The notes: generated from the letters alone by a model not told the origin. A stretch of DNA of 64,000 nt from Clostridium cylindrosporum DSM 605 (GCF_001047375.1 NZ_LFVU01000028.1:62001-126000); one strand, 5' to 3'. Shown: positions 8,240 through 18,964, counted from the first letter of the stretch. A program made the numbers and translations.

Positions 8240-10192
8240 ATGGCAGAATTTTTGCCTATTTCAATACAAGATATGAAAAAAAGAGACTGGGATCAGCTTG
8301 ATTTTGTGTATGTATCCGGTGATGCATATGTAGATCATCCTTCCTTCGGTCATGCAATTATAACTAGGCTACTTGAAAGTCTTGGCTATAAAGTAGGAAT
8401 TATAGCTCAGCCTAACTGGAAAAGTAAAGATGATTTTATGAAGCTTGGAAAACCTAAACTAGGCTTTCTAGTTTCCTCTGGGAATATAGATTCTATGGTA
8501 AATCACTTTACAAGTGCTAAAAAGAGAAGACACGATGACCTATACTCTCCTGGTGGAAAATCAGGATATAGACCTGACAGGGCTGTCATTGTTTATTGTA
8601 ATAGAATCCGAGAAGCATATGGTGATATTCCTATTATAATAGGAGGAATAGAGGCAAGTCTTAGAAGGTTTGCACATTACGACTATTGGGATGACAGAGT
8701 ACGTAACTCTATTCTTATAGATAGTAGTGCTGACCTTCTTATATATGGTATGGGAGAAAGACCATTTATAGAAATTTCTAATCTTTTAAGTTATGGAAAG
8801 AACATTAAAGATATAAAATATATTAGAGGTACTTGCCATATTGAGGATGACCCTTCATCTGTTAATGACAGTATAATACTTCCTTCATATGAAGAAGTTT
8901 CTACAAATAAAAAAGAATATGCAAAAAGTTTTAAAACCCAATTTGAGGAACAGGATGCTATAACAGGTAAATCACTTATTCAAAAACATGGTAAGAAATA
9001 TGTACTTCAAAATCCTCCTGCTTTCCCTCTTGATGAGGAAGATATGGATACGACATATAACTTACCTTATGTGAGAACATACCATCCTATATATAAACCT
9101 CTTGGAGGAATTCCTGCGCTTAATGAAATTGAATTTAGTATAACATCTCATAGAGGCTGTTTTGGAGGATGCTCATTTTGTGCACTTACATTTCACCAAG
9201 GAAGAGTTATTCAAAGTAGAAGTCATGAGTCTATTATTAATGAAGCTAAAAAACTTACTTCCCTTCCTAACTTTAAGGGATATATACATGATATAGGTGG
9301 ACCTACAGCAAACTTTAGGAAACCATCATGCAAAAAACAACTAAAACATGGTGTGTGTAAAACAAGACAGTGTATGCACCCATCACCTTGTAAAAACTTA
9401 GAAGCAGATCATAGTGACTATCTTTCACTTTTAAGAAAGGTAAGAGACCTTCCAAAGATAAAGAAGGTATTTGTTCGTTCAGGCATAAGATATGATTATC
9501 TTTTATGTGATAAAAACCCAAGTTTTTTCAATGACCTTGTAAAGTATCATATAAGTGGTCAGTTAAAAGTAGCTCCTGAACACGTTTCAGATAGGGTTCT
9601 AAACTATATGGGTAAACCTACAAGAAAAGTATATAATAAATTTACTGAAAACTACTACAAGGTAAATGATAAATTAGGATTAAAGCAATTTCTTGTTCCT
9701 TATCTTATGTCCAGTCATCCTGGAAGTGATTTAGACTGCGCTATTGAACTTGCAGAGTTCATACGTGATATGGGATATAACCCAGAGCAAGTACAAGACT
9801 TTTATCCAACACCTGGAAGCTTATCAACTACAATGTATTATACAGGTGTTAATCCTCTTACAGGTGAGAAAGTATATGTTCCAAAAACAACAGACGAAAA
9901 AGCTATGCAAAGAGCACTACTTCAGTTTAGAGACCCTAAAAATCGTAGAACTGTTGAAAAAGCTCTTAGAATCGCCCATAGAGAAGATCTATTAAGTGGA
10001 AAAAAATCCTTATTTACTCCTGTAAGTGGAGTTAAAAATTCTGCTTCTGGGAATTCTAAGAATAAACCGGACTCTAAACATGATAATAAGAAAAACTTAA
10101 AAAGCAGCAAAAGCAATAAACCTTCCAAAGGAAATTTAAGAGAAAAAAATTCCTCAAATGGTAAGATTAATAGAAAAAAATTTAAAAAGTAG
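8240..10192 (+). CDS. YgiQ family radical SAM protein
   Basis: Radical SAM protein of the YgiQ (UPF0313) family; its reaction is unknown. An N-terminal cobalamin-binding-like region is followed by the radical SAM motif CFGGCSFC (CX3CX2C, about residue 315) and a second Cys-containing block ([12 protein letters not shown], about 372) typical of the family. A C-terminal Ser/Lys/Asn-rich tail (about 600-650) looks disordered. The frame opens at 8216, but AAGGAG precedes the ATG at 8240, giving 650 residues. It stands alone, reading away from the cysK leader. Confidence 0.88.
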   Translation: MAEFLPISIQDMKKRDWDQLDFVYVSGDAYVDHPSFGHAIITRLLESLGYKVGIIAQPNWKSKDDFMKLGKPKLGFLVSSGNIDSMVNHFTSAKKRRHDDLYSPGGKSGYRPDRAVIVYCNRIREAYGDIPIIIGGIEASLRRFAHYDYWDDRVRNSILIDSSADLLIYGMGERPFIEISNLLSYGKNIKDIKYIRGTCHIEDDPSSVNDSIILPSYEEVSTNKKEYAKSFKTQFEEQDAITGKSLIQKHGKKYVLQNPPAFPLDEEDMDTTYNLPYVRTYHPIYKPLGGIPALNEIEFSITSHRGCFGGCSFCALTFHQGRVIQSRSHESIINEAKKLTSLPNFKGYIHDIGGPTANFRKPSCKKQLKHGVCKTRQCMHPSPCKNLEADHSDYLSLLRKVRDLPKIKKVFVRSGIRYDYLLCDKNPSFFNDLVKYHISGQLKVAPEHVSDRVLNYMGKPTRKVYNKFTENYYKVNDKLGLKQFLVPYLMSSHPGSDLDCAIELAEFIRDMGYNPEQVQDFYPTPGSLSTTMYYTGVNPLTGEKVYVPKTTDEKAMQRALLQFRDPKNRRTVEKALRIAHREDLLSGKKSLFTPVSGVKNSASGNSKNKPDSKHDNKKNLKSSKSNKPSKGNLREKNSSNGKINRKKFKK

Positions 10193-10298
10193 AGAATTTT
10201 TTTAGAATATTGCAAAATACTCTAGTAATTTATACTAATTATATGATTTACTATATATAATTGATTTAAATTATAACTTGTATGAAGAGGTGATCCTA

Positions 10299-10952
10299 TT
10301 GGAACAAACTATTTATGCTTATGCTGAATACTTTGCTCATAATAATTCTTTTTTAGCATATGTATTTTTCTTTATAAATGCATCGCTACAGGCACTGTTC
10401 CCACCATATCCTGGAGATACTATAATTGTATTTCAAGGATATATTGGTACCCTAGGTGTTTTTAGTAACTTTCTGATTGTATTAACAACCTTACTGGGAA
10501 CTGTGCTAAGTGGTATATTTTTGTTTGTTATCTCTTATAAGTATGGTGATAATATAACAAGCCACAGGTTTTTTAGAAGATTTTTCGATGTTAATAAGAT
10601 TGATAATCTTCACAAGGTATTCAATAAGTATGGAGTAGGATTAATACTTTTTAATAGATTTGTTCCAGGATGTGCTATGATTACAGTTATTGCCGCTGGT
10701 ATTTTTAAACTTAATCGAATTAAAGCAATTGCTTCATTAACAATTGCAGGTATAGTTCACAATTGCTTACTTATGGCTCTTGGATATACAGTTGGATACA
10801 ATATGCCTCTAATTCGAGAAATTTTAATTAAGTTTAATAAGTTTTTTATTCTTCTTGCTTTACTTTTAGCTTTAATAATATTCATAATTTATTTAAGAAA
10901 AAAGAAACAAGAAGAAATCTCAGTAAAAGAACCTAATTTAGATAACGAATAA
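10299..10952 (+). CDS. DedA family membrane protein
   Basis: Polytopic membrane protein of the DedA/SNARE-associated (PF09335) family, linked in other bacteria to lipid-carrier or phospholipid flipping and membrane potential. The signature is seen at FPPYPGDTIIVFQGYIG (near the N-terminus) and FNRFVPGCAMITVIAAG (about residue 130), which hold the conserved acidic and Arg residues. Start read as TTG at 10299, downstream of GAGGTG; the ATG at 10278 has no ribosome site. 217 residues, basic C-terminus, terminator follows. Confidence 0.85.
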   Translation: MEQTIYAYAEYFAHNNSFLAYVFFFINASLQALFPPYPGDTIIVFQGYIGTLGVFSNFLIVLTTLLGTVLSGIFLFVISYKYGDNITSHRFFRRFFDVNKIDNLHKVFNKYGVGLILFNRFVPGCAMITVIAAGIFKLNRIKAIASLTIAGIVHNCLLMALGYTVGYNMPLIREILIKFNKFFILLALLLALIIFIIYLRKKKQEEISVKEPNLDNE

Positions 10953-10985
10953 AAGGACAGATTTAAAATCTGTCCTTTTTAATTT
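10951..10985 (+). terminator. Terminator after the DedA gene
   Basis: The stem AAAGGACAGATTT/AAATCTGTCCTTT is followed by a T-rich run, directly at the DedA stop codon. Confidence 0.85.
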
Positions 10986-11025
10986 ATTCTATATCTTATC
11001 CTCTTAAGACTTTCAATAACACCTT

Positions 11026-11688
11026 CTAAGAATTCTGTTTATTTTTACCTATTAAATTCATTATAATAATTAATGTAAATGCAATAAGTGATGTTAAATC
11101 AGAAAGCACATTAAAATGAAATAATTCTTTATTCATAATATCAAGTCCCCTTTCAGCAACTACTACTAGAAAAGATATTGATATCATTAAAAGAGATATT
11201 TTACTCTTTATCTCCTTAATATTAGCAAACATTTTAAGAGAAATAGCTATTAAGATAACACTCACTACCATTGTAAATATCGATTCAATGTATATCCACT
11301 GCTTGTTTTCTATAAGTATGTATCCTAAATCTGAATTACTTATTCCTATAGGTAAATTATATACTATATAAGCCCCTAAAAAAACTATTGAGGCTAAAAT
11401 AAAAAAGTCAGCAATTTTAAAGCTTCTTTTAACTATATAGAAAATCATAATATATCCTATTGCTAGTATTGTTATAAGAGATATATTAGGGAAATACCTC
11501 ATATTATATATATACTTTGGTGAGTCAGCACTATAAAATATAAAAAGAGATATGTATCTAATTATTCCAAAGAGTATAAATGCTTTAAAAGTAATATTAA
11601 TAAATTTATCCTCTAAACTCATCATAGGTAAAAGTAATATAAAACTTAAGACTAAACATGCAAAAACCACAATAACATAATTGTCCAT
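11026..11688 (-). CDS. Unrecognised seven-TM membrane protein
   Basis: I do not recognise this 220-residue protein. It shows about seven hydrophobic segments (roughly 4-21, 32-52, 69-86, 91-109, 131-152, 163-182, 193-213), short loops and a small basic C-terminus (GKNKQNS). No catalytic motif is evident. ATG at 11688 has TTAGGAG upstream. It is co-directional with the lipid kinase and TVP38 genes upstream, so it may belong to the same membrane-related unit; this is only inferred from position. Confidence 0.65.
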   Translation of the reverse strand: MDNYVIVVFACLVLSFILLLPMMSLEDKFINITFKAFILFGIIRYISLFIFYSADSPKYIYNMRYFPNISLITILAIGYIMIFYIVKRSFKIADFFILASIVFLGAYIVYNLPIGISNSDLGYILIENKQWIYIESIFTMVVSVILIAISLKMFANIKEIKSKISLLMISISFLVVVAERGLDIMNKELFHFNVLSDLTSLIAFTLIIIMNLIGKNKQNS

Positions 11689-11749
11689 ACAACACTCCTA
11701 AAATATTAATCTACAGTACATTATATTATTGTTTATTGTAGTTAATTCT

Positions 11750-12622
11750 TTATGGAGAAAATACTTTTATCTTTTTATGAAGTACTCCAACCTTAAGTGG
11801 AAAAGAAGGTCCTACTTCTCCATCTACATCTGCTTCTAACTGATCATTGCATTCAATTAAAAATTCTTTTCCCTCTAGATAGAGAACACGATTACTACTA
11901 GTGTGATCTCCCCTTAGAATTTGAATAAAAACATTAAATAGTTCAACTATATTACAATCCCTAAGTGCTAATAAATTCAGTTTCCCATCATTTTCAACGG
12001 CTCCAGGAGCTAACTTAAATCCCCCTGCTGTTGAACCATTTAATATAACAAATAAATAAATATTTTCTTCATAAATCTTACCATCACAAGTGATTCTAAC
12101 TGGTATAGGCCTAAAGTTAGGTAGCTGCTCTATACCCTTAATATAATAAGCAAGTTTTCCAAGGGTATTTTTAAGATGAGTATCAATCTTTTGTGAAACA
12201 TCAGTTAATAGGCCTGCTGCTGCAACATTTATAAAATATCTATCGTTAATAGTTCCAAGGTCTATCTCTTTTATATTTCCATCTGCTATTACCTTGGTAC
12301 AAAAATCTATATTCTTATGCAATCCTATGTGGTTTGCAAAGTCATTAGCAGTTCCAGAGGGTATTACACCTAATGGAATATCTAAGTTTTCATTAACCAT
12401 CGCGTTAACAATATGACTTATTGTTCCATCTCCACCTGAGGCTATAATGCAATGAGAATCCTTTGAATTCTTAACTTCTTCATAAATATCTTCAATTGAT
12501 AATGTTCTACATATTGTAACTCTATATCCTCCTGTTTGAAGAATATTAATAACAGAATCTAAATTATTCTTAAATGATTTATCTCCTGAGTAAGGGTTAT
12601 ATATCAATTTAGCCCTTTTCAA
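11750..12622 (-). CDS. YegS/BmrU-type diacylglycerol/lipid kinase
   Basis: Cytoplasmic lipid kinase that would phosphorylate diacylglycerol or a related lipid. The DAGK catalytic domain is clear: LIYNPYSGDKS at the start, the nucleotide-binding IASGGDGTISHIVNA (about residue 60), and LGVIPSGTANDFA (about 86). 290 residues is the normal length. The start is TTG at 12622, six bases after GGGGGAG. It lies behind the TVP38-family gene and ahead of the seven-TM protein. The exact lipid substrate cannot be told from sequence. Confidence 0.88.
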   Translation of the reverse strand: MKRAKLIYNPYSGDKSFKNNLDSVINILQTGGYRVTICRTLSIEDIYEEVKNSKDSHCIIASGGDGTISHIVNAMVNENLDIPLGVIPSGTANDFANHIGLHKNIDFCTKVIADGNIKEIDLGTINDRYFINVAAAGLLTDVSQKIDTHLKNTLGKLAYYIKGIEQLPNFRPIPVRITCDGKIYEENIYLFVILNGSTAGGFKLAPGAVENDGKLNLLALRDCNIVELFNVFIQILRGDHTSSNRVLYLEGKEFLIECNDQLEADVDGEVGPSFPLKVGVLHKKIKVFSP

Positions 12623-12654
12623 ATTTATCTCCCCCTAGTGTCCTCAATATATAT

Positions 12655-13314
12655 TTATCTTACTATTCTTTTGTTTAAATAAACTAAACAAATTATAATC
12701 AATGCTATTATTGATGATATTATTAGCAACTTTAGTGATAGTATACTTTTTAGTCCCACTCCTAAATAATTAAAAGCTAAAATCTCAGGTATAACGCCAA
12801 GCATCGTTGCTAAAATATATGTTTTATAGTTTATATTTGATATTCCCGCCATAAAACTTAAGGGATCAAATGGAAAAACTACTGTTACCCTCATAATAAA
12901 TAATACTTTAAATCCATTATCTTTTAATTTTTCATCCATTTTATGAAACTTTTTTCCAAGGAAATGAACTAAAAAATCCCTCCCTAAGAATCTTGCTAGA
13001 TAAAAAGATACTGTTGCAGATAAAAATATTCCTATAAGCGAATAAAAAGTCCCCATCAGTGGCCCATAAATAACCCCTGATACTACAGCAAATATCCACG
13101 CAGGAATTATAATAAATATTGGTCTAATTAGGTTTAAAATCATATACATTAAAATAGAAGTTTTTTTGTTCTCTTGGAGAATTACTTCAACCTCATTAAC
13201 ATTTAAATGTATTACATTTACCCCTATTACTTTCTCAAAATATGTAAGTAACACAAATGCTAAAATGATAAAAAATGCTAACCATAGTATCTTTACTTTA
13301 AATTTGCTTTTCAA
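12655..13314 (-). CDS. TVP38/TMEM64 (YdjX-like) family membrane protein
   Basis: Polytopic membrane protein of the DedA superfamily, TVP38/TMEM64 branch. Visible hallmarks are GVIYGPLMGTFYSLIG (about residue 83), FYLARFLGRDFL (about 103) and RVTVVFPFDPLSFMAGIS (about 142). Members are thought to move lipids across the membrane, but this one is uncharacterised. The start is TTG at 13314 with AAGGTGG upstream. First gene of a minus-strand unit with the lipid kinase; it is divergent from psd-pssA. Confidence 0.82.
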   Translation of the reverse strand: MKSKFKVKILWLAFFIILAFVLLTYFEKVIGVNVIHLNVNEVEVILQENKKTSILMYMILNLIRPIFIIIPAWIFAVVSGVIYGPLMGTFYSLIGIFLSATVSFYLARFLGRDFLVHFLGKKFHKMDEKLKDNGFKVLFIMRVTVVFPFDPLSFMAGISNINYKTYILATMLGVIPEILAFNYLGVGLKSILSLKLLIISSIIALIIICLVYLNKRIVR

Positions 13315-13383
13315 AATAAACCACCTTTATAAATTACTTACTTAAATTTATTAACCTTAACATTATATCACTAATAAATGTCA

Positions 13384-13408
13384 ATATGAAGTATACTAAG
13401 CTTCATAT
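13384..13408. repeat. Inverted repeat between divergent lipid genes
   Basis: ATATGAAG and CTTCATAT form 8-base arms around a 9-base loop in the divergent gap between the TVP38 and psd genes. It could be an operator, but AT-rich chance repeats are common; support is weak. Confidence 0.3.
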
Positions 13409-13521
13409 ATATTTAAGTTATTATTAACTTGATTCGTGTTAACTATTCTTATCTTCTTGTAAAAGCATTTATTATTGTATATAATAACTTGTATGTATTA
13501 AAAAATTGGAGGAGTATGTTT

Positions 13522-14166
13522 ATGACAAAATTCTCGATAAGGAAAGAAAGTATACCTTACATATTAATTTTAGCATTGATTGCTTTAGGACTATATTTTC
13601 TATTACCTACACCTATATTTATTATTATACCTATTATCTTAATACTGTTTATATTATATTTCTTTAGAGATCCTTATAGAGAAGTAGACTTTAATGAAAA
13701 AACTTTTATTTCTCCTGCTGATGGAACAGTAATGGATATTAGGGACATATATGAAGAAGACTTTATCAAGGGAAATGCTAAGAAAGTCACTATTTTTCTT
13801 TCTGTTTTCAACGTTCATATTAATAGATGTCCAATTGCTGGTGAAGTAACTTATTCTTCATACAGACCAGGTAAATATCTTCCTGCATTTAAACCTCATG
13901 CATCTGAAGAAAATGAGAGAAATACTATAGGAATTGAAAACAAATTTACTAAAGCCCTAGTTCACCAAATAACTGGACTTATTGCAAGAAGAATAGTTTG
14001 TTGGAATAAAGAAGGTGACACCGTTGAACAAGGTGAGAAATTTGGACTTATTAAGTTCGGCTCATGTACTGAGCTTATAGTTCCTGATAATGTTAAGATA
14101 CTTGTCAAAAAAGGTGATGTAGTCAGGGGCGGTATAACCATTTTAGGGGTGATTGATGATGAATAA
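13522..14166 (+). CDS. psd: Phosphatidylserine decarboxylase (short form)
   Basis: Pyruvoyl-dependent membrane enzyme that turns phosphatidylserine into phosphatidylethanolamine. One or two N-terminal membrane segments (about 12-48) precede SPADGTVMDI (about 69) and VFNVHINRCP (about 96). The self-cleavage site is FGSCTEL (about 176), where Gly-Ser is cut to make the pyruvoyl group. At 214 residues it belongs to the short archaeal/related PSD type rather than the roughly 290-residue LGST type. GGAGGAG seven bases ahead selects ATG 13522 over 13429 and 13516. It overlaps pssA by eight bases. Confidence 0.9.
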   Translation: MTKFSIRKESIPYILILALIALGLYFLLPTPIFIIIPIILILFILYFFRDPYREVDFNEKTFISPADGTVMDIRDIYEEDFIKGNAKKVTIFLSVFNVHINRCPIAGEVTYSSYRPGKYLPAFKPHASEENERNTIGIENKFTKALVHQITGLIARRIVCWNKEGDTVEQGEKFGLIKFGSCTELIVPDNVKILVKKGDVVRGGITILGVIDDE

Positions 14167-14668
14167 AAGCTATATTCCAAATTCATTTACATTTGGAAAT
14201 TTGGCATTTGGAATACTTTCTATAATTTTCACTATGAAGGGTGATTTTAATATTGCAGCATTTGCAATAGTTGCTGCTGCAATACTTGATAGATATGATG
14301 GAAGAATTGCAAGAGCATTTAACGCTTCTAGTAAACTTGGAACCCAGCTAGATTCCTTAGCAGACTTAGTATCATTTGGAGTGGCTCCATCTATTTTAGG
14401 ATGGGCTTTATATCTTAATGAATATGGAATCATAGGATATATTATTGTTTGTCTATTCCCTATCTGTGGATCTTTTAGGCTTGCTAGATATAATGTATCA
14501 GAGTTTAACAACGTGTTTATGGGTGTACCCATTACTATTGCAGGATTCTTAATGGCAATAGACTCAATTATTTATATTTATGTAATTAAACATGGTATTA
14601 TTTCTGCTATTTTACTTGTGTTATTCTCTTACCTTATGGTTAGTAAAATACAAATTAAAAAACGTTAA
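14159..14668 (+). CDS. pssA: CDP-diacylglycerol-serine O-phosphatidyltransferase
   Basis: Integral membrane enzyme that joins CDP-diacylglycerol and serine to phosphatidylserine, the substrate of the decarboxylase just upstream. The CDP-alcohol phosphotransferase signature D-x2-DG-x2-AR-x8-G-x3-D-x3-D is complete at about residues 44-69. Several hydrophobic helices follow. Start codons TTG 14153, ATG 14156 and ATG 14159 are all possible; AGGGG spacing favours 14159 (169 residues). It overlaps psd and is translationally coupled to it; a terminator follows. Confidence 0.92.
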   Translation: MNKSYIPNSFTFGNLAFGILSIIFTMKGDFNIAAFAIVAAAILDRYDGRIARAFNASSKLGTQLDSLADLVSFGVAPSILGWALYLNEYGIIGYIIVCLFPICGSFRLARYNVSEFNNVFMGVPITIAGFLMAIDSIIYIYVIKHGIISAILLVLFSYLMVSKIQIKKR

Positions 14669-14679
14669 CTTATTTTTTA

Positions 14680-14713
14680 AATGTTCTAGAATTATTTCTA
14701 GAACATTTTTTGT
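14680..14713 (+). terminator. Terminator after psd-pssA
   Basis: The stem ATGTTCTAGA/TCTAGAACAT around AATTATT is followed by T6, just past pssA. Confidence 0.85.
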
Positions 14714-14773
14714 GTCACTTTTTATCGAAACTTCATAATATGTATTGTGATTGTTATTTTCAAGGAGGCACAA

Positions 14774-15319
14774 ATGGATTTAAACTTAAAAGGTACTAAA
14801 ACTGAACAGAACCTATATAAAACATTTGCTGGTGAATCTAGAGCAAGAAATAAGTATACCTTATACTCTGAAAAGGCAAGACAACAGGGGTATCAATATA
14901 TAGCTTCAGTATTTATTGAAACTGCAATGAATGAACTTGCCCATGCTAGAAGAACCTTTAATGACTTTTTAAAGCTTAATAAGTCAACAGAGGAAAATTT
15001 AATGGATGCAGCTATGGGAGAAGCCTTTGAAACTGAAAAGTTATATAAAGAATTTGAAGAAACAGCAAGAAAAGAAGGTTTTATAGAGGTTGCTGACTTT
15101 TATAAAGAACTTAGAGAAGTTGAGGAAGAGCATAAAGAAAGATTTTTAAGTGTACTTAAAAATCTTAAAGCAGGTAAAATGTTTAGACGTGATATACCTG
15201 TTAAGTGGCACTGTATGAACTGTGGATATATCCATGAAGGTAAAGAAGCTCCAAGCCCATGTCCTTTATGTAAATTTCCTCAAGGATACTTTGAAATTTT
15301 ATGCGAAAATTATAAATAA
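14774..15319 (+). CDS. rbr: Rubrerythrin
   Basis: Peroxide-reducing non-haem iron protein of anaerobes. The N-terminal ferritin-like diiron domain shows the ligand blocks FAGESRARNKY (about residue 19) and ETAMNELAHARR (about 50), then EVADFYKELREVEEEHKERF (about 105-125). The C-terminal rubredoxin-like domain has CMNCGY (about 145) and CPLC (about 160). AAGGAGG precedes ATG 14774; the upstream open frame at 14747 lacks a ribosome site. 181 residues, single-gene unit with its own terminator. Confidence 0.95.
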   Translation: MDLNLKGTKTEQNLYKTFAGESRARNKYTLYSEKARQQGYQYIASVFIETAMNELAHARRTFNDFLKLNKSTEENLMDAAMGEAFETEKLYKEFEETARKEGFIEVADFYKELREVEEEHKERFLSVLKNLKAGKMFRRDIPVKWHCMNCGYIHEGKEAPSPCPLCKFPQGYFEILCENYK

Positions 15320-15347
15320 CCTTTATCCTAAATTTTATCTTTATGTT

Positions 15348-15378
15348 TAAAAGACCTGCCCTATTTGCAGGTCTTTTA
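15348..15378 (+). terminator. Terminator after rubrerythrin
   Basis: AAAAGACCTGC and GCAGGTCTTTT form a stem around CCTATTT. The ribosome site of the exchanger gene follows immediately, so some read-through may feed it. Confidence 0.75.
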
Positions 15379-15396
15379 AAGTAGGTGGTGTTTATC

Positions 15397-16431
15397 ATGA
15401 AATCAAAGTACCTTTGCATATTCATTCCAATTAGTATTGCTTTATACTATTATGAATTTTATATCCCCTGCTTCATAGCTACTTTCTTAAGCATTATCCC
15501 ACTTGCTATAATTCTTTGCGATTATACTGATAAAGTTTCCTCAAAGCTAGGTGATAAAGTAGGTGGAATAATAAATGCAACCACTGGTAACCTTCCAGAA
15601 CTTTTAATTTGTATTTTTGCAATTAACTCTGGAATGTTTGACTTAGTTCGTGCAGGTATTATAGGTTCTATAATAGGTAATATGCTACTTGTACAAGGCA
15701 TCAGTATTTTTGCTGGGGGAATAAAATATAAAGAACAAACATTTAATAGAAACATTGCTAGAACAAATTTCGCACTTCTTTTTATTTGCATAATAGGTAT
15801 ATTAGTTGTTTCTATTTGCAGCCTTGCGCTAAATGTTTCCGAAAACATTAATTCTCTAAGCATAGGTGTTTCCATAATATTAATTATAATTTATGTTTTG
15901 GGGCTCATCTTTTCATTAGTAACACATAAAAAACTCTTTTTACACGATACTCCATCTGAGGAATCCCCTAAAAACGTAAACATGAAAAAATGCATTTTTG
16001 TTTTTACGGTTATCGCTTTAATAATGGTTCTACAAAGCCACATTCTTGTAAATACTCTAGAGTACATTTCTACTACATTCTCTATATCTCAACACTTTCT
16101 TGGGATTATTGTAGTACCTTTAATTGGTAATATAGGTGAATATGCAACAGCAATAGTTATGGCTCTTAAAAATAAAATTAATCTTTGTATAGAAATTTCA
16201 GTTGGCTCAAGTATACAAATAGCACTTTTATCTGCTCCAATACTTGTTATCGTAAGTATGTTTGTAGGAAACCCCCTAAGCTTAGTTTTTGCCGCCTATC
16301 ATATACTTTGTCTTATTATAGCTCTTCTCCTATCTTTTTTCGTATTTCAAGATGGAAAGACCTATTGGCTTGAGGGGAGTATTATGATAGCTGCATATGT
16401 TATATTGGCTCTTGGCTATTACTTCATGTAA
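15397..16431 (+). CDS. Ca2+/H+ antiporter (CaCA family)
   Basis: Cation exchanger of the CaCA superfamily, CAX type, with about 11 membrane segments over 344 residues. Both alpha repeats are visible: GGIINATTGNLPELLICIFA (about residue 52) and PLIGNIGEYATAIVMALKNK (about 240), each with the conserved acidic residue in the GN-x-x-E pattern. It would extrude Ca2+ in exchange for protons. AGGTGG eight bases ahead selects ATG 15397 over GTG 15385. A strong bidirectional terminator follows. Confidence 0.88.
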   Translation: MKSKYLCIFIPISIALYYYEFYIPCFIATFLSIIPLAIILCDYTDKVSSKLGDKVGGIINATTGNLPELLICIFAINSGMFDLVRAGIIGSIIGNMLLVQGISIFAGGIKYKEQTFNRNIARTNFALLFICIIGILVVSICSLALNVSENINSLSIGVSIILIIIYVLGLIFSLVTHKKLFLHDTPSEESPKNVNMKKCIFVFTVIALIMVLQSHILVNTLEYISTTFSISQHFLGIIVVPLIGNIGEYATAIVMALKNKINLCIEISVGSSIQIALLSAPILVIVSMFVGNPLSLVFAAYHILCLIIALLLSFFVFQDGKTYWLEGSIMIAAYVILALGYYFM

Positions 16432-16445
16432 AAAACTTTTATTTT

Positions 16446-16508
16446 AATGAAAAAGTGTACACTATGGTAAATCTTTTTTATTTAACCTATAGTGTACACT
16501 TTTCATTT
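16446..16508. terminator. Bidirectional terminator between exchanger and chemoreceptor genes
   Basis: AAAAGTGTACACTAT and ATAGTGTACACTTTT form a long stem with T runs on both sides, serving the two convergent genes. Confidence 0.85.
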
Positions 16509-16513
16509 TAAAG

Positions 16514-18628
16514 TTATATTTTAAACTTAGATATTTTCTCCTTTATAGTATCAGATAGATTTAGGATATCAGTAAACTTATCCTTTATATTGTTATTTTC
16601 CCCTAATATATCTAAATTTCTTTCAGATATATCAGTAGCCCCTGCTGCACCCTCATTTACTGCTGCTGTTACACCTTCTATTACATCAACCATACTTTTA
16701 ATAGAATCTAACACATTTTCTGATGCATCTCCAAAATCGGATACTATTTTTTCAACTGTACTTGCGTCATCACTATATTTTTCAGTAGCAAGTAGCATCT
16801 TATCATAGTCACTTCTAACGTTTTGTTCCATGAAATCTAACATCGTTTTTGAGCTGCCTACAAGATGCTCTACTGATTTGATTACTTTTTCAGTTATAAC
16901 TTGTATTTCTTCAACTGTGCTTTTAGATGATTCTGCAAGATTTCTTATTTCATTTGCAACAACTGAAAACCCTCTTCCAGCTTCCCCTGCTCTTGCAGCT
17001 TCTATAGCCGCATTTAAAGCAAGAAGATTTGTTTGCGCAGTTATTTCCATTATAGAGTCAGAAAGCACCTTTATTTCATTTACCGCCTCTGATTCCTTAA
17101 GAGCTTCCTCAAGCTTTGCCTTAGTACTTATAAATACCTTTTCACCTTCTTCTTGAGATAACTTAAACTCTTTACTTAAATCACTTGCTCTTCCACTAAT
17201 TTCTCTTGCAACTTGAATACCTTCTTCTGATCTTTTTGCAACCTCTTCTATTGACTTTTCTATTTCAACTGATGAACTATTCATTTCCTCAGCCGAGGTT
17301 GCAGTTTCTTCAATTGTGGCTGATAATTGTTGTGTAGTTGAGGATACACTTTCAACATTATCACGAAGTAAATTCATATTATGATTAGCCTCTTCTACTA
17401 CATTTTTCAAAGAGTCTGCCTCATGGGATACATCCTCAATTAAACTTCTTATAGACTCTCTCATTTTTACAACAGAATTTGCAATTATTCCTATTTCATC
17501 TTTTTTATAAAATATATTATCTGCTACTTTTTGTGTAAAATCTGCATTAGCAATGATTTCGATATAAGAGGATAAATCAACTAAAGGCTTTGAAGCCCTC
17601 TTCATAAAAAACATAGTAATTAGTACTACTAATAATGTTATTATTAGTGTTGATGTTATTATTTTTTTAAGCAGAGAATAATACTCAGTATATATATTAT
17701 CTACTGGAATTGAAGCACAAAAACTCCACTTTGTGTCTATCCCTGAGATTGTTATTGGTTTATATACATTTAGCATTTTAGTATTTGTTACAGTACTATT
17801 AATTTCCTTACTAAAAGCTTTTCCTTCTTGTATTGATGATATTACGCTACTATCTATTCCCTTGTTTACATCTGTAACCTTTTTACCAATAAAGTCTTTA
17901 TTCATTCCATGGCTAGCAATTATTCCTTTTTCTGATAATGTATAAGTATACCCATTAAGTAGCTTTGCATTTTTTATTACATTTTGCATTGAACTTAATG
18001 TTATATCTGCACCTATAATACCTTTAAATACTCCATTTTGATCAATTATAGGAAGAATAAGTCCGATCATCCATGTCTTTTCACCATTTACATCATATTG
18101 AACTGGTTCCATAATAAATGGTTTATTTGTTCTTTTTGCTATTTGATAATAATTATTTGGATCTGGATTTAAGTAATCAGATAGTTTTGATACATTGATA
18201 CCTGCTTCTGTTTTAGTAACATATGGTATAAACCTTCCTGTTTTATCATAACCTGGTTTATTCATATAATCCTTATCTTTTCCATCAAATGCATTTGGTT
18301 CAAAGCACACATAAGCAGCTACAATTGCGTTTGTATTTTTCAAATTAGATTTAAGAATCTCAACAACCTTTTCTCTTGTTGCTTTCCCATCTGCTTGATA
18401 AAACTCTATTGTATCTTTTATCTGCCTTGTAACATAATTTGAAGCTTCCATTTGTGCCTTAATTTCCTTAGAATATCCACTGGAAACTTCATTTGCAATA
18501 TTTATTGACTGCTTATAAGAACTTTGCTTTACAGTATTTAATACAAGAATAGATATTATAAATACTGATATCAAAAATATCGTTCCTGAAATAATACTAA
18601 GTTTTGATGCTAATTTTAATTTCCCCAA
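16514..18628 (-). CDS. Methyl-accepting chemotaxis protein (dCache type), downstream copy
   Basis: Membrane chemoreceptor: TM1 (about 10-33), a large extracytoplasmic double-Cache domain (about 35-320), TM2 (about 325-345), HAMP, and a methyl-accepting signalling helix with the conserved tip [15 protein letters not shown] (about 535). It ends KISKFKI with no CheR-binding pentapeptide. The frame opens at 18667 and an ATG lies at 18643, but that ATG overlaps the ribosome site itself; GGAGGTG is six bases ahead of TTG 18628, which is taken as start (704 residues). It is a tandem paralogue of the next gene, almost identical in the signalling half and divergent in the middle of the sensor. Confidence 0.92.
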   Translation of the reverse strand: MGKLKLASKLSIISGTIFLISVFIISILVLNTVKQSSYKQSINIANEVSSGYSKEIKAQMEASNYVTRQIKDTIEFYQADGKATREKVVEILKSNLKNTNAIVAAYVCFEPNAFDGKDKDYMNKPGYDKTGRFIPYVTKTEAGINVSKLSDYLNPDPNNYYQIAKRTNKPFIMEPVQYDVNGEKTWMIGLILPIIDQNGVFKGIIGADITLSSMQNVIKNAKLLNGYTYTLSEKGIIASHGMNKDFIGKKVTDVNKGIDSSVISSIQEGKAFSKEINSTVTNTKMLNVYKPITISGIDTKWSFCASIPVDNIYTEYYSLLKKIITSTLIITLLVVLITMFFMKRASKPLVDLSSYIEIIANADFTQKVADNIFYKKDEIGIIANSVVKMRESIRSLIEDVSHEADSLKNVVEEANHNMNLLRDNVESVSSTTQQLSATIEETATSAEEMNSSSVEIEKSIEEVAKRSEEGIQVAREISGRASDLSKEFKLSQEEGEKVFISTKAKLEEALKESEAVNEIKVLSDSIMEITAQTNLLALNAAIEAARAGEAGRGFSVVANEIRNLAESSKSTVEEIQVITEKVIKSVEHLVGSSKTMLDFMEQNVRSDYDKMLLATEKYSDDASTVEKIVSDFGDASENVLDSIKSMVDVIEGVTAAVNEGAAGATDISERNLDILGENNNIKDKFTDILNLSDTIKEKISKFKI

Positions 18629-18964
18629 TCTTTTCACCTCCATATTTACTACGACTATTACTAACAATTTACCCTTTTTTTCTTACAAAGTATATTTTAA
18701 TTATATTTGTATTAAATTACTAGTGTTTAATTCATACAAAATGGATAGGTTAAATATAGTTATATTTTATGCTTATTTATTATTTTTTTACAATATTTCT
18801 AGTTTTATTACATAAAACTTCTTTTTAAATACTAATTCGTCATATTTCTACAAGTAATAAAAATTTTACTAAAGAAACATTTTCATAATTATAAAAAATA
18901 GGATAATAGATTTTAAAAAATCTATTATCCTATAAGTCTACTGTGTGTAATTTTTATCTCTTAT
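18629..18964. other. Intergenic region between the two chemoreceptor genes
   Basis: Very AT-rich, about 335 bases. It holds the terminator of the upstream receptor gene (18893-18933) and the ribosome site GGAGGTG of the downstream copy. I see no convincing SigD/flagellar-type or SigA promoter and no small gene. Confidence 0.6.
18893..18933 (-). terminator. Terminator after the upstream chemoreceptor gene
   Basis: TAGGATAATAGATTTT pairs with AATCTATTATCCTA; on the minus strand a T6 run follows. Confidence 0.85.

Noticed and set aside
13384-13408. Operator shared by psd-pssA and the TVP38 unit
   Set aside because: Only 8-base arms in AT-rich DNA with no second copy; listed as a repeat, not promoted to a finding.
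18644-18892. SigD-type (flagellar) promoter ahead of the downstream chemoreceptor
   Set aside because: No TAAA-N15-GCCGATAA-like sequence found; AT-richness makes any -10 match unreliable.
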